Shown: piece by piece, positions 8,751 through 20,415 of the stretch | Layout of the letters: each line of letters opens with the position of its first letter | How positions within the stretch are numbered: position 1 is the first letter of the stretch | From: Krasilnikoviella flava | Lineage (GTDB): Bacteria; Actinomycetota; Actinomycetes; Actinomycetales; Cellulomonadaceae | DNA length: 64,000 nt | Direction of reading: 5' to 3' | Assembly (NCBI RefSeq): GCF_900167525.1 | Contig: NZ_FUZQ01000008.1 | Location: 299,034-363,033, forward strand | Notes under the pieces: generated by a model | The model's input: the letters and a program-made list of their open reading frames with translations, nothing else | Told to the model about the DNA's origin: nothing | Database searches by the model: none | Translations under genes and position numbers: made by a program

Positions 8751-10210
8751 GCGTGGGCGGGCACCGGCTCCCGCTCGGCCGGCGCGACCTCGTCGGGCGT
8801 CGCGCCGCCCTGCGCGGCCCGGTCCTCCGCCGCCTCGTCCTCGTCGAACAGGTGCTCCGACGAGGCGGCGCGGTACTGCTCGAGGTCGAGGATGCCCTCG
8901 CGCTTGGCGACGATCGTCGGGACCAGGGTCTGGCCGGCGACGTTCACCGCCGTGCGGCCCATGTCGAGGATCGGGTCGACGGCGAGCAGCAGGCCCACAC
9001 CCGCCAGCGGCAGGCCGAGGGTGGACAGCGTGAGGGTCAGCATGACCATCGCGCCGGTGAGGCCGGCGGTCGCCGCGGAGCCCACGACGGACACGAACGC
9101 GATGAGCAGGTAGTCCGTCAGCGACAGGTCGATGCCGAAGATCTGCGCCACGAAGATCGCGGAGATCGCCGGGTAGATCGAGGCGCAACCGTCCATCTTC
9201 GTCGTCGATCCCAGCGGCACGGCGAACGACGCGTACTCGCTCGGCACGCCGAGGTTGCGCTCGGTGACGCGCTGCGTCACGGGCATCGTGCCGACCGACG
9301 AGCGGGAGACGAACGCGAGCTGGATCGCCGGCCATGCGCCCTTGAACCAGGCGACGACGCCGAGGCCGTTGGCCTTCAGCAGCACCGGGTAGACGACGAA
9401 CAGGACGAGCGCGAGACCCACGTAGATCGCCACGGAGAACGAGGCGAGCGAGCGCAGCGACTCCCAGCCGTAGGTGGCGACGGCGTTGCCGATGAGGCCC
9501 ATCGTGCCCAGCGGGGCCAGGCGGATGATCCACCACAGCACCTTCTGCACGATGGCGAGCGCCGACTTGTTGAACGCGAGGAACGGGTCGGCCTTGGCGC
9601 CCGACTTCAGCGCGGCGATGCCGATCACCAGCGCGACGACGAGGATCTGCAGCACGTTGAAGCTGATGCCGGTCTCGGCGCTCAGCGCGCCGTCGGCCCC
9701 GGCCTCGACCGACGTCGAGGCGCCCAGGCCGAGGACGTTCGTCGGGATGAGGCCGTTGAGGAAGTCCAGCCAGGTGCCGGTGCTGGACGGCTCCGCAGCC
9801 TCCGCCGTGGTGAGCGTCGTGTTGTGGCCGGGCTGGAACACCAGGCCCAGGCCGATGCCGATCGCCACCGAGATCGCGGCGGTGATGGCGAACCAGAGCA
9901 GCGTCTGGCCGGCCAGCCGGGCGGCGTTGGTGACGGAGCGCAGGTTCGCGATCGACGCGACGATCGCCGTGAAGATCAGCGGCGGCACGATCGCCTTGAG
10001 CAGCGTGACGAACGACGACCCGATGGTGTCGAGGGTCGTCGTCAGGCCGTTGGGCGTCTCGCCGTCGGCCTGCGGGCCGAGCGAGAGCGCGAGCCAGCCG
10101 AGCAGCACGCCCAGGGCCAGGCCCAGCAGGATCTGGACGGAGAACGACGGGAAGCGCAGACCCTTGCGGGCGCGCGGCTGCGCGCCGGGGATCTTGGTTG
10201 CGGAGGACAC
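8747..10210 (-). CDS. Dicarboxylate/amino acid:cation symporter (DAACS family; possibly cystine)
   Basis: A 487-residue secondary transporter of the inner membrane with the DAACS serine-rich re-entrant loop (SRSSVGTMPVTQR), the PLGSTTKMDGCASIYPA block, and the substrate/cation site VDPILDMGRTAVNVAGQ. The C-terminal 50 residues are acidic and cytoplasmic. Family members move glutamate, aspartate, C4-dicarboxylates, serine or cystine with Na+ or H+. The GCASIYPA and DMGRTAVNV forms recall cystine carriers (TcyP), and the Cys-containing leader peptide upstream supports a sulfur substrate, but this is inference. GTG start at 10210 with an AAAGG site eight bases upstream. Confidence 0.9.
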   Translation of the reverse strand: MSSATKIPGAQPRARKGLRFPSFSVQILLGLALGVLLGWLALSLGPQADGETPNGLTTTLDTIGSSFVTLLKAIVPPLIFTAIVASIANLRSVTNAARLAGQTLLWFAITAAISVAIGIGLGLVFQPGHNTTLTTAEAAEPSSTGTWLDFLNGLIPTNVLGLGASTSVEAGADGALSAETGISFNVLQILVVALVIGIAALKSGAKADPFLAFNKSALAIVQKVLWWIIRLAPLGTMGLIGNAVATYGWESLRSLASFSVAIYVGLALVLFVVYPVLLKANGLGVVAWFKGAWPAIQLAFVSRSSVGTMPVTQRVTERNLGVPSEYASFAVPLGSTTKMDGCASIYPAISAIFVAQIFGIDLSLTDYLLIAFVSVVGSAATAGLTGAMVMLTLTLSTLGLPLAGVGLLLAVDPILDMGRTAVNVAGQTLVPTIVAKREGILDLEQYRAASSEHLFDEDEAAEDRAAQGGATPDEVAPAEREPVPAHA

Positions 10211-10399
10211 GGAGGAACCTTTCGCCTCAGGCGCTCGAGGGCGCCGGGTGTGGACGACGGCGACGCGCCGTCCGGGTGATCAGGGGGTGTACGGGGTGCG
10301 GTGACGCGGCGCGGAGCGGGCGCCGGCGCGTGGGCGCCGGGCCGCCCGTGGCGGCGTCCTGGTGCTGCGTCGTCGGCGTCGACGACGGTCAGCGAGGGG

Positions 10400-10468
10400 T
10401 CAGCGACACAGCGCGCTGGCGACGCGACGGAAGTCGACGTCGAGGCGCGCGGTGAGGAGGTGCCTCAC
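10400..10468 (-). CDS. Putative cysteine-type leader peptide (22 codons) upstream of the symporter
   Basis: Reading the minus strand from GTG at 10468 to TGA gives a 22-residue peptide containing LTARLDVDFRRVASALCR. This matches, from memory, the actinobacterial short leader-peptide pattern 'RRHVDLxRxASAxCR-stop' found before sulfur-assimilation and transport genes, where stalling at a late Cys codon (here TGT, second from last) would report cysteine shortage. It lies on the same strand as the symporter, 189 bases before its start, with G+C-rich dyad potential in between. No clear ribosome site is visible. Too short for usual gene calling. Confidence 0.6.
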   Translation of the reverse strand: MRHLLTARLDVDFRRVASALCR

Positions 10469-10657
10469 GGGGGCGGCGCTGACAGCCACGGGTGCTCCAT
10501 ACAGGTTCGGGATCGGGGGACCAGGTGATCGAATGATCGACGTGATCGATCATGGGTATCGAACCCACGAATCCAGCACCCTAGCAGCGGGTCACCACGA
10601 TGCCCAGGTGGTGCCCAGGGTGTGTGAGGCACCTCATCGTGGTCGTACGGTCGGCGG
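10469..10657. promoter_or_regulatory. Divergent regulatory region between symporter leader and hutG
   Basis: No protein gene is seen here. Dyads include TGAGG-CA-CCTCA at 10625-10636 close to the hutG start, and a 12-base inverted match GTGAGGCACCTC (10624-10635) to GAGGTGCCTCAC (10457-10468, overlapping the leader peptide start). TGATCGATCA at 10543-10552 is a perfect 10-bp palindrome inside a run of GATCGA repeats. These may be regulator sites for one or both genes, but no known consensus was recognised. Confidence 0.35.
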
Positions 10658-11626
10658 GTGACCTCCGCTCCCCTGCCCCACGACCCGCTCTGGCCCCGCG
10701 CCGGAGACTGGCCCACGCCCGCCGACGCCCCTGTCGACGTACCCGTCGACCTGGCCCTGATCGGCGTCCCCACCTGGCGCACGTCGCTGTCGACGACGGG
10801 CGCGCACGCGACCCCCGCGGCCGTGCGCGAGACGCTGCGCCGCTACAGCCCCGCGCTGGTCCGCGGAGCCGACGGCACGCCGGTCGACCTGGGCGAGCTG
10901 ACCGTCGTCGACCACGGCGACGTCGCCGATCCGGACGGCCCCGACGGCGAGGCCCGCGCCCGCGCCGCCGTCGCCACCGCGCTGGCTGGCGACGGGCACG
11001 GCGCCGGCGGGCACGGCGCCCGCGCCGTCGTCGCGCTCGGCGGCGACAACGCGCTCACCGTGCCGGTCGCCCTCGGCGCGTGGGGCGACGACCTCCCGAC
11101 GGCCGGGCTGGTCACGTTCGACGCGCATTACGACCTGCGCGACGGCGTCTCCAACGGCTCCCCCGTGCGGCGGCTGATCGAGGCGGGCCTGGACCCGGCG
11201 CGGATCGTGCAGGTCGGCATCGCGGACTTCGCCAACTCGGCCGCCTACGCGCGTCGCGCGCGCGACCTCGGCATCACGGTCGTGACGCTCGACGAGGTCC
11301 GACGACGAGGCCCGGGCGCCCTGGGCGACGTCGTCCGTGAGGCGCTGGAGGTCGCCGGCGTCGCGGGCGGGCCGGTGCACCTGGACGTCGACGTCGACGT
11401 CTGCGACCGCTCCGTCGCCCCCGGCTGCCCAGCCAGCGTGCCCGGCGGCCTCGCCGCCTGGGAGCTGCGCGCGCTGGTGCGCGAGGTGGCGCGCGACGAG
11501 CGCGTCCGTTCCGTCGACATCGCGGAGGTGGACGCCACCGCCGACGCCCCCGACGGCCGCACCGTCCGCCTCGCCGCCCTCTGCGTCCTGGAGGTGCTCT
11601 CCGCACTCGCCCTCCGGCCGAGGTAA
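10658..11626 (+). CDS. hutG: Arginase-family hydrolase, probable formimidoylglutamase HutG
   Basis: Ureohydrolase-fold enzyme of 322 residues. HutG splits N-formimidoyl-glutamate to glutamate and formamide, the last step of histidine breakdown. Metal-ligand motifs are FDAHYDLRD (about 154-162) and LDVDVDVCD (about 242-250); the first motif reads GGDNAL (about 128-133), so the His usually found in GGDHS is Asn here. HutG is favoured over agmatinase or arginase because hutI, hutU, hutH and an IclR-type regulator lie on the far side of a degraded patch. It is convergent with them, so it must have its own promoter in the preceding 190 bases. Confidence 0.8.
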   Translation: MTSAPLPHDPLWPRAGDWPTPADAPVDVPVDLALIGVPTWRTSLSTTGAHATPAAVRETLRRYSPALVRGADGTPVDLGELTVVDHGDVADPDGPDGEARARAAVATALAGDGHGAGGHGARAVVALGGDNALTVPVALGAWGDDLPTAGLVTFDAHYDLRDGVSNGSPVRRLIEAGLDPARIVQVGIADFANSAAYARRARDLGITVVTLDEVRRRGPGALGDVVREALEVAGVAGGPVHLDVDVDVCDRSVAPGCPASVPGGLAAWELRALVREVARDERVRSVDIAEVDATADAPDGRTVRLAALCVLEVLSALALRPR

Positions 11627-11712
11627 CGAACCGCTATCGGCTTCCAGGCGGCCGCGAGATCGCCACCCAACCCTCCCACCGGAAGCAAGGGAGTCGTTCG
11701 TCGCAGAGCCGC

Positions 11713-11747
11713 GCCTCGCCTCGCCTCGCCTCGCCTCGCCTCGCCTC
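11713..11747. repeat. Seven tandem GCCTC units
   Basis: Seven perfect copies of the pentamer GCCTC lie in the noncoding stretch after hutG. A 5-bp unit is prone to slippage. Nothing else was recognised between hutG and the MFS remnant (11627-11851). Confidence 0.9.
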
Positions 11748-11851
11748 GCACTAGGCGAACCGACACCGCGTCTCAGAACTGACCGATTTCGAGGCACGCC
11801 AGAATCGGGTTCTGAGAGTTTCGAAACCACCCCAGGACGAGTCACGCTCCC

Positions 11852-12221
11852 TCAGCGGCGAGGCACGGGCGGTTGAGCGTGGAGTGCGCGCCGCCGAGAT
11901 GCTGTCCATACAGCGGCGAGCACGAGGGCTAGTACCGGGCACGGCAACAGCCCGTTGGCGCCCGTGGACTCTACGAGCAGCCCGGCGAGAGCGTTGCCGG
12001 TCGCGGCCGCGACCAGCCCCGCGGCCACGAGAAGCGAATAGCTACGCGCGACCGCCGCCTCACCGCCGACGACGTCGAGCAGCGCAGACTTCAAGACGGA
12101 GCTCGGAGCGACGGCTACCCCAGCACCGAACATGGCGGGCACGAGAAGCCAGGGCTGCGGGGAAGCGAGGCACACCAGGACGGCGGCAACCGCGGCACCG
12201 CATTGGACCACGGATTGTTGC
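11852..12221 (-). pseudogene. Major facilitator transporter remnant (C-terminal third)
   Basis: The reading frame gives only the last membrane segments of an MFS-type carrier: AAVAAVLVCLASPQPWLLV, MFGAGVAVAPSSVLKSALLD, SYSLLVAAGLVAAATGNALA and a final hydrophobic helix before a basic tail. The N-terminal two thirds are missing; upstream sequence switches to an RHS-like fragment on the opposite strand. Judged a truncated relic rather than a functional gene. The exact break (about 12221) is estimated. Confidence 0.6.
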
Positions 12222-12419
12222 GCCCCGGGTCCGATGGACCTGGGCAACGGCAACCTCGTGGTGCGCGGTGCGGACCTGGCGCTGAACGGTCCCGGGATCG
12301 AATTGGCGTTCGACCGCTTCTACAACGGGCTGTCGTCTCGCGAGGACGCCTTCGGGACCGCCTGGTCGATGAGCGTCGGGCAGGACGTGGGGCTGGAGAT
12401 CGATCCCTTGCGAGCTTGA
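12222..12419 (+). pseudogene. RHS-repeat protein fragment
   Basis: About 60 codons resemble the start of the RHS barrel region of polymorphic toxins and wall-associated proteins: PMDLGNGNLVVRGADLAL, then GPGIELAFDRFYNGLSS and FGTAWSMSVGQDVGLEID. Known RHS proteins carry 'D.GNGNLV....L..PG....F.R.YN......G.GW' at this point. There is no signal peptide, no repeat tract and no toxin tip, and the frame closes about 15 bases after the similarity ends. It is a relic, back to back with the MFS fragment. Confidence 0.6.
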
Positions 12420-12618
12420 TCCGAGTGCCGGTTTGCGCGAAGAACCCCCCGCCCCGGAGGGCATTCCCCAGAAGCGCGACCGCTTCTTGGCGGTATCGTG
12501 ACCGCCAGGCGTCGCAACACAATCATGCAATGCGGCCAGAAACGCGCATGTGCCGCGATTGCGATCAGTGACACTCGCATGACACCTCGGAGCCCCGGTG
12601 AAAGCGCCCGTGCGTCCG
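12420..12618. other. Noncoding stretch after the RHS fragment
   Basis: I see no coding region, RNA gene or repeat here. Base composition drops from the RHS fragment toward the lower-G+C genes that follow. Confidence 0.5.
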
Positions 12619-13377
12619 CTAAAGCGCTGGCGTGGCGTTATGTGCCCACCAATCAGCAATTACTTCAAACGCTTCCGATGGGAGAACACCAGTGGGCGTA
12701 TCGCGGATAGTCTCTGGTTTGTTGTTGTCGTCGCGGCCGATCCTGGTTTCGACAAGGTAGACATTTCCGGCATTGTGATACGCCAGAAGGTATATCTCCC
12801 CATCCTTCTCCAGGATTGAATAGTCAGCCCCGCCAACCCTCTCCGTCGACGCACCGCAGGCCGTGATCGCGTCGAAGATCGTGGAGTGTTTCGCTTCCTC
12901 TTCGTCGCCAAATGACCAAGCGTTCATTCTATAACGGAACGTACCCCCGTCCTTCGTCCTCCCGGTCACGTCCTCATACACGCTTCGTTTCGCGCCCTCT
13001 GCGAACATCGCGTCCGAAACCTGCTCGGCCGGCCGCCACAGCACGATTCCTCGGCCTTCCTCAACCGGTAAGTCAACCAGAGTGCACTCGTCAGCAACCG
13101 GCTCGGGAAGGGAGCTCAAGCAAGACGCTTGATCGTCTAGCTCGACGGCAAGTTCTTCCTGTACGTAGGCAACATCGACGTTGTCGACCGGAAGTCGGTC
13201 GTTGAGCTCCCACACCGGCAGTTCCGGATAGTCCAGAGTTTGAGTGCATGCGGAGCTTCCTGAGGAACCATTAGATGGACTGCTCTCATCCGGAAACGTC
13301 GGGTTCACACTCGCCTCGCAGGCGCTCATAGTGAGCGATAAAATGACGAGTGAAATGCTCGTTACCCACCGATGCAT
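12619..13377 (-). CDS. Putative lipoprotein of unknown function
   Basis: A 252-residue protein starting at ATG 13377 with a lipoprotein signal peptide (MHRWVTSISLVILSLTMSAC, Cys about 20), then a Ser/Gly-rich linker and a globular acidic domain. Hydrophobic strand-like pieces include EGRGIVLWRPAEQVSD, GGTFRYRMNAWSFGDEEE and DGEIYLLAYHNAGNVYLVE. The balanced codon use and lower G+C differ from the flanking hut genes, suggesting transfer. It is on the same strand as the secreted protein just upstream, 73 bases apart. I do not recognise the family. An upstream in-frame start at 13506 exists but would bury the signal peptide. Confidence 0.65.
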   Translation of the reverse strand: MHRWVTSISLVILSLTMSACEASVNPTFPDESSPSNGSSGSSACTQTLDYPELPVWELNDRLPVDNVDVAYVQEELAVELDDQASCLSSLPEPVADECTLVDLPVEEGRGIVLWRPAEQVSDAMFAEGAKRSVYEDVTGRTKDGGTFRYRMNAWSFGDEEEAKHSTIFDAITACGASTERVGGADYSILEKDGEIYLLAYHNAGNVYLVETRIGRDDNNKPETIRDTPTGVLPSEAFEVIADWWAHNATPAL

Positions 13378-13450
13378 CCTGTGCACCTTGCTCCATTCTC
13401 GTCGAGAGGGTGCGTGCGACCCGAAGTAGGTCGCACGCACCGTCAGATCG

Positions 13451-14143
13451 TCAGCCGCACTTCCGCTTTGCGTCGACCTCGACGCGGTTGGAGACCGAGT
13501 TGGCACAGTTCGTCAGGCCTGTAATCCTAGCCTTATTGAACGTCTTGCCCGTGGTATAACCGATGCGGCTGCTCGACTGGCCGTTGCTGGCGCACTTATA
13601 GTAGCCCGTCGTGCCACTGCCGGTGTAGACCCCGCTCCAGATCACCCACTTGCCCTTGGTCTTGAAAGTGACCTTGCGGGAGGTGGACGACTTTGTAGCC
13701 ACCTGACCTTCCAGCCCAGCCTCCGCGGATGTCCCGAGAGTGACGTCGGCGATCTTCGCCAGTCCCACCGACGCGGACCCGGAACCCGACAGGGTCGTCG
13801 ATGCCGTGAAGGTCGACGTGGTGTCGGAGGAGAAAGTGAACGTCTCGGATGTTGAGTCGTTCTTCACATGCAGGCCCCACGCAGTCACCTTGCCGCTCTT
13901 GGTGCTCGACGTGACCTTGTACCAAGTGCTGCTCGGGTCACATACCGTCTCCGCAAACGGTTCGAGGAGCGTGGTGGTCTCTTCCCCGGGCACGTCAAAT
14001 GCCCCGTTCGTGCCGTCGTCGGCGGGGGCTTCGATGGGAGTGTCCGAGTTGACTGGTGGAAGCACCTCGGCACTGGCCGAGGAGGCCGCGAGGAGTGAAC
14101 CGCTCACAATGGCAGCAATCGCTGCCATGCTTCGAATCTTCAT
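13451..14143 (-). CDS. Putative secreted beta-rich protein of unknown function
   Basis: A 230-residue protein with a clear Sec signal peptide (start MKIRSMAAIAAIVSGSLLA, cleavage near ASA-EV) and no membrane anchor. The mature part has long alternating Ser/Thr-hydrophobic stretches (ETFTFSSDTTSTFTASTTLS, then SGSASVGLAKIADVTLGTSA) of the kind seen in amphipathic beta-hairpins of aerolysin-like pore formers, followed by KGKWVIWSGVYTGSGTTGYY and several Cys (CDPSS, YYKCAS, LTNCAN, KRKCG) that could form disulfides. The pore-former likeness is a pattern inference only. Lower G+C than neighbours; pairs with the downstream lipoprotein gene. Confidence 0.65.
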   Translation of the reverse strand: MKIRSMAAIAAIVSGSLLAASSASAEVLPPVNSDTPIEAPADDGTNGAFDVPGEETTTLLEPFAETVCDPSSTWYKVTSSTKSGKVTAWGLHVKNDSTSETFTFSSDTTSTFTASTTLSGSGSASVGLAKIADVTLGTSAEAGLEGQVATKSSTSRKVTFKTKGKWVIWSGVYTGSGTTGYYKCASNGQSSSRIGYTTGKTFNKARITGLTNCANSVSNRVEVDAKRKCG

Positions 14144-16131
<1,988 letters not shown>

Positions 16132-16132
16132 G

Positions 16133-17836
<1,704 letters not shown>

Positions 17837-17858
17837 CTGCGTCTCCTTCAGCGAGGGG

Positions 17859-19505
17859 TCAGTGGAGCGGGCCGACGGCAGCGCTCGCGGCGGCGACGAC
17901 CTCGCCGTCGGCGACGAGCCGCGTCACGGCGTCGATCTCGGGGGCGAGGAACCGGTCCGGCCCGGGGCCGGCGACGGCGGTGCGCAGCAGCGCGTGCACG
18001 GCGCCGGTGCCGGCCGCGGCCGCCACCGCCGGCGAGTTGTCAGAGCCAGGTCGTGCCATACCCCCACCTGCCTCTGACAGGTCGGCGAGGCGGAGGTCGA
18101 GGGCTCGGGCGGCGGTCATGAGCTCGACGGCGAGCACGCGGCCGAGCCCGTCGAGCGACCGGCGCAGCTTGCGCGCCGCGGCCCAGCCCATGGAGACGTG
18201 GTCCTCCTGCATCGCGGACGACGGGATGGAGTCGACGCTCGCCGGGGCGGCCAGCCGCTTGAGCTCCGAGACGATCCCGGCGGCGGTGTACTGGGCGATC
18301 ATCAGGCCGGAGTCGACGCCCGGGTCGTCGGCGAGGAACGCGGGCAGCCCCTCGTTGCGCGCGACGTCGAGGAACCGGTCGGTGCGACGCTCGCTCATCG
18401 ACGCGACGTCGGCCACCGCGACGGCGAGGAAGTCCAGCACGTACGCGACGGGCGCGCCGTGGAAGTTGCCGTTCGACTCCACCCGGCCGTCGACGGTGAC
18501 GACGGGGTTGTCGATCGCCGACGCGAGCTCGCGCCCGGCGACCGTCGCCGCGTGCTCGGCGGTGTCCCGTGCGGCGCCGTGCACCTGCGGCGCGCAGCGC
18601 AGCGAGTACGCGTCCTGGACGCGGGTGCACTCGGGCCGCCCGTCGGCGTCGAACGTCCGGTGGCTCGCCACGACCGGCGACCCCGCGAGCAGCGTCCGCA
18701 GGTTCGCGGCCGACGCCGCCTGCCCCGGGTGCGGCCGCATGCCGACCAGGTCCGCCGCGAACGGGGCGTCCGAGCCGAGCAGGGCCTCGACGCTGGAGGC
18801 CGCCGCGACGTCCGCCGTCGTGAGCAGGCGGTGCAGGTCGTCGAGGGCGAGGCACAGCATGCCGAGCATGCCGTCGGTGCCGTTGATGAGGGCGAGCCCC
18901 TCCTTCTCCCGCAGCTCCAGCGGCGCGATCCCTGCGGCCGCGAGCGCCTCGGCGGCGTCGACGAGCTCGCCGGCGCCGGGGCCTGCCGGGACCCGCACCG
19001 GGCCCTCGCCGAGCGCGGCGAGCGCCACGTGCGCCAGCGGCGCGAGGTCGCCGGAGCAGCCGAGCGACCCGTACTCGTGCACGACCGGCGTGATCTGCGC
19101 GTTGAGCATCGCCGCGTACGTCTCGGCGACCACGGGCCGCGCGCCCGTGCGGCCGGTGGCGAGCGTGGCGAGCCGCAGCAGCTGCAGGGCGCGCACCACC
19201 TCCCGCTCGACCTCGGGGCCGCTGCCCGCGGCGTGCGAGCGCACCAGACCGAGCTGCAGCCGCGCCCGCTTCTCGGTGGGGATGTGGCGGCGGGCCAGCG
19301 CGCCGAAGCCGGTGGAGACGCCGTAGTGCGGGCGGGCGTCGTCGGCGAGGTCCTCGACGACGGCGCGGCTCGCGGCCATCCCCGCCAGCGCGCGGTCGGT
19401 GAGGTGCACCTGCGCGCCGTGGCGGGCGACCGCGACGACGGCGTCGACGGTCAGGGGATCGCCGCTGATCTCGACGACGGCGCGAGAGGTGGTGGTGACG
19501 GTCAT
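17859..19505 (-). CDS. hutH: HutH, histidine ammonia-lyase
   Basis: HutH removes ammonia from histidine to give urocanate using the self-made MIO cofactor. The 548-residue protein has the MIO segment [20 protein letters not shown] with Cys-Ser-Gly in place of the commoner Ala-Ser-Gly; I recall the same triad in Streptomyces histidases. Other blocks: [60 protein letters not shown] 19505 was chosen over an upstream in-frame start because it begins a typical N terminus. Codons from 18080 down to 18036 are supplied by a palindromic element, adding [15 protein letters not shown] near the C terminus. First gene of the hutHUI operon. Confidence 0.96.
   Translation of the reverse strand: MTVTTTSRAVVEISGDPLTVDAVVAVARHGAQVHLTDRALAGMAASRAVVEDLADDARPHYGVSTGFGALARRHIPTEKRARLQLGLVRSHAAGSGPEVEREVVRALQLLRLATLATGRTGARPVVAETYAAMLNAQITPVVHEYGSLGCSGDLAPLAHVALAALGEGPVRVPAGPGAGELVDAAEALAAAGIAPLELREKEGLALINGTDGMLGMLCLALDDLHRLLTTADVAAASSVEALLGSDAPFAADLVGMRPHPGQAASAANLRTLLAGSPVVASHRTFDADGRPECTRVQDAYSLRCAPQVHGAARDTAEHAATVAGRELASAIDNPVVTVDGRVESNGNFHGAPVAYVLDFLAVAVADVASMSERRTDRFLDVARNEGLPAFLADDPGVDSGLMIAQYTAAGIVSELKRLAAPASVDSIPSSAMQEDHVSMGWAAARKLRRSLDGLGRVLAVELMTAARALDLRLADLSEAGGGMARPGSDNSPAVAAAAGTGAVHALLRTAVAGPGPDRFLAPEIDAVTRLVADGEVVAAASAAVGPLH
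18036..18080 (-). repeat. 45-bp palindromic element in frame within hutH
   Basis: Read with the gene it starts CTGTCAGAGGCAGG and ends CCTGGCTCTGACAAC, 15 whole codons giving [15 protein letters not shown]. It matches the element at 36330-36374 in hrpA at 38 of 45 bases, in the same orientation and the same frame relative to each gene. Its inverted arms are imperfect here. Confidence 0.85.
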
Positions 19506-19631
19506 CCCGTCAGCACACACCTTTCGGCGCGGCCTGGACACGGGGTGCGGCGAGGTTCAGTCTGGGATCCCAGACACCGGGGCCGCCGAGGTAGTTCCGT
19601 TCTCGCCGAGGTAGTTCGAGGAGGGCGCACG
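19506..19631. promoter_or_regulatory. Divergent hutH / regulator control region
   Basis: The 126-base gap between hutH and the IclR-type gene contains a perfect 16-bp palindrome GTCTGGGATCCCAGAC (19560-19575) and a 14-bp direct repeat CGCCGAGGTAGTTC (19584-19597 and 19604-19617) with a 20-bp period, about two helical turns. A related GGCGAGGTTC lies at 19549-19558. These are good candidates for regulator binding over the hut promoter and for autoregulation. The binding protein is inferred from adjacency. Confidence 0.6.
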
Positions 19632-20390
19632 ATGGCGGACGTCCCCGCGGCGCGCAGCACGCTCCGGGTGCTGACGTTCCTGGCCGCGCAGGCGGGCCCC
19701 GTCCCCGCGGCGGCGGTCGCGCAGCACCTGGGCCTGCCGCGGTCCACCGTCTACCACCTGCTGTCCGTGCTGGTCGACGAGGGGTTCGTGACCCGCCTGC
19801 CGGAGGAGCACCGGTACGGGCTCGGGACGGCGGCGCTGTCGCTCGGCTCGGCGTACGCGCGGCAGGCGCCGCTCGCGCGGCTCGCCCGGCCGGTCGTCGC
19901 TCGCCTCGTGGAGACGACGGGCGAGAGCGCGCACCTCGCCGTCCTGCACGGCCGCGAGGTGCTGTACCTGGTGGAGCAGCGCGCGCCGCACCGGCCCAGC
20001 CTCGTGACCGACGTCGACGTCCGCCTGCCCAGCCACCTCACGGCCAGCGGCCGCGCGGTGCTCGCCCTGCTGCCGGCCGCGCAGGTGCGGGCCCTGTTCC
20101 CCTCGGCGGCGGCGCTCGCGGACCGCACCGGCATCGGGCCCCGCACGCTGCGCGACCTGCGCCAGGTGCTGCGCGACACCCGTCACCGCGGCCACGCGAC
20201 CGAGGACGGCGAGGTCACGACCGGCCTCGCGTCCGTCGCGCACGCCGCGCTGGACCACACGGGCCATCCCGTGGCCGGCGTCGCCCTGACGTTCTGGTCC
20301 GACGACGTCGACGACGCGCGCCGCGACGAGCTCGCCGTCGCGGCGGGCCGGGCGGCGGCCGAGATCAGCCGTCGGCTGGGCGCCCGCTGA
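19632..20390 (+). CDS. IclR-family transcriptional regulator, probable hut regulator
   Basis: A 252-residue protein with an N-terminal winged helix (about 5-65: STLRVLTFLAAQAGPVPAAA, LPRSTVYHLLSVLVDEGFV) and a C-terminal IclR effector domain (SHLTASGRAVLALLPAAQV through GLASVAHAALDHTGHPVAGV). It is divergent from hutHUI and shares its control region, so it probably responds to urocanate or another histidine intermediate. ATG 19632 is preceded by GAGGAGGG. A large overlapping frame upstream is a shadow of hutH and was ignored. Confidence 0.88.
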   Translation: MADVPAARSTLRVLTFLAAQAGPVPAAAVAQHLGLPRSTVYHLLSVLVDEGFVTRLPEEHRYGLGTAALSLGSAYARQAPLARLARPVVARLVETTGESAHLAVLHGREVLYLVEQRAPHRPSLVTDVDVRLPSHLTASGRAVLALLPAAQVRALFPSAAALADRTGIGPRTLRDLRQVLRDTRHRGHATEDGEVTTGLASVAHAALDHTGHPVAGVALTFWSDDVDDARRDELAVAAGRAAAEISRRLGAR

Positions 20391-20415
20391 CCGCCGCGAC
20401 GACGGCGCCGGTCAG
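20387..20415. terminator. Candidate terminator between regulator and M20 hydrolase
   Basis: Convergent junction with stem CTGACC/GGTCAG and an inner GCCG/CGGC pairing separated by a small bulge. Both stop codons are inside the arms. No T-run. Confidence 0.4.

Noticed and set aside
10552..10568. T-arm-like hairpin (GTGGGTTCGATACCCAT on the minus strand) suggesting a tRNA
   Set aside because: No matching acceptor stem, anticodon arm or D arm could be placed at the required distances, and there is no CCA end.
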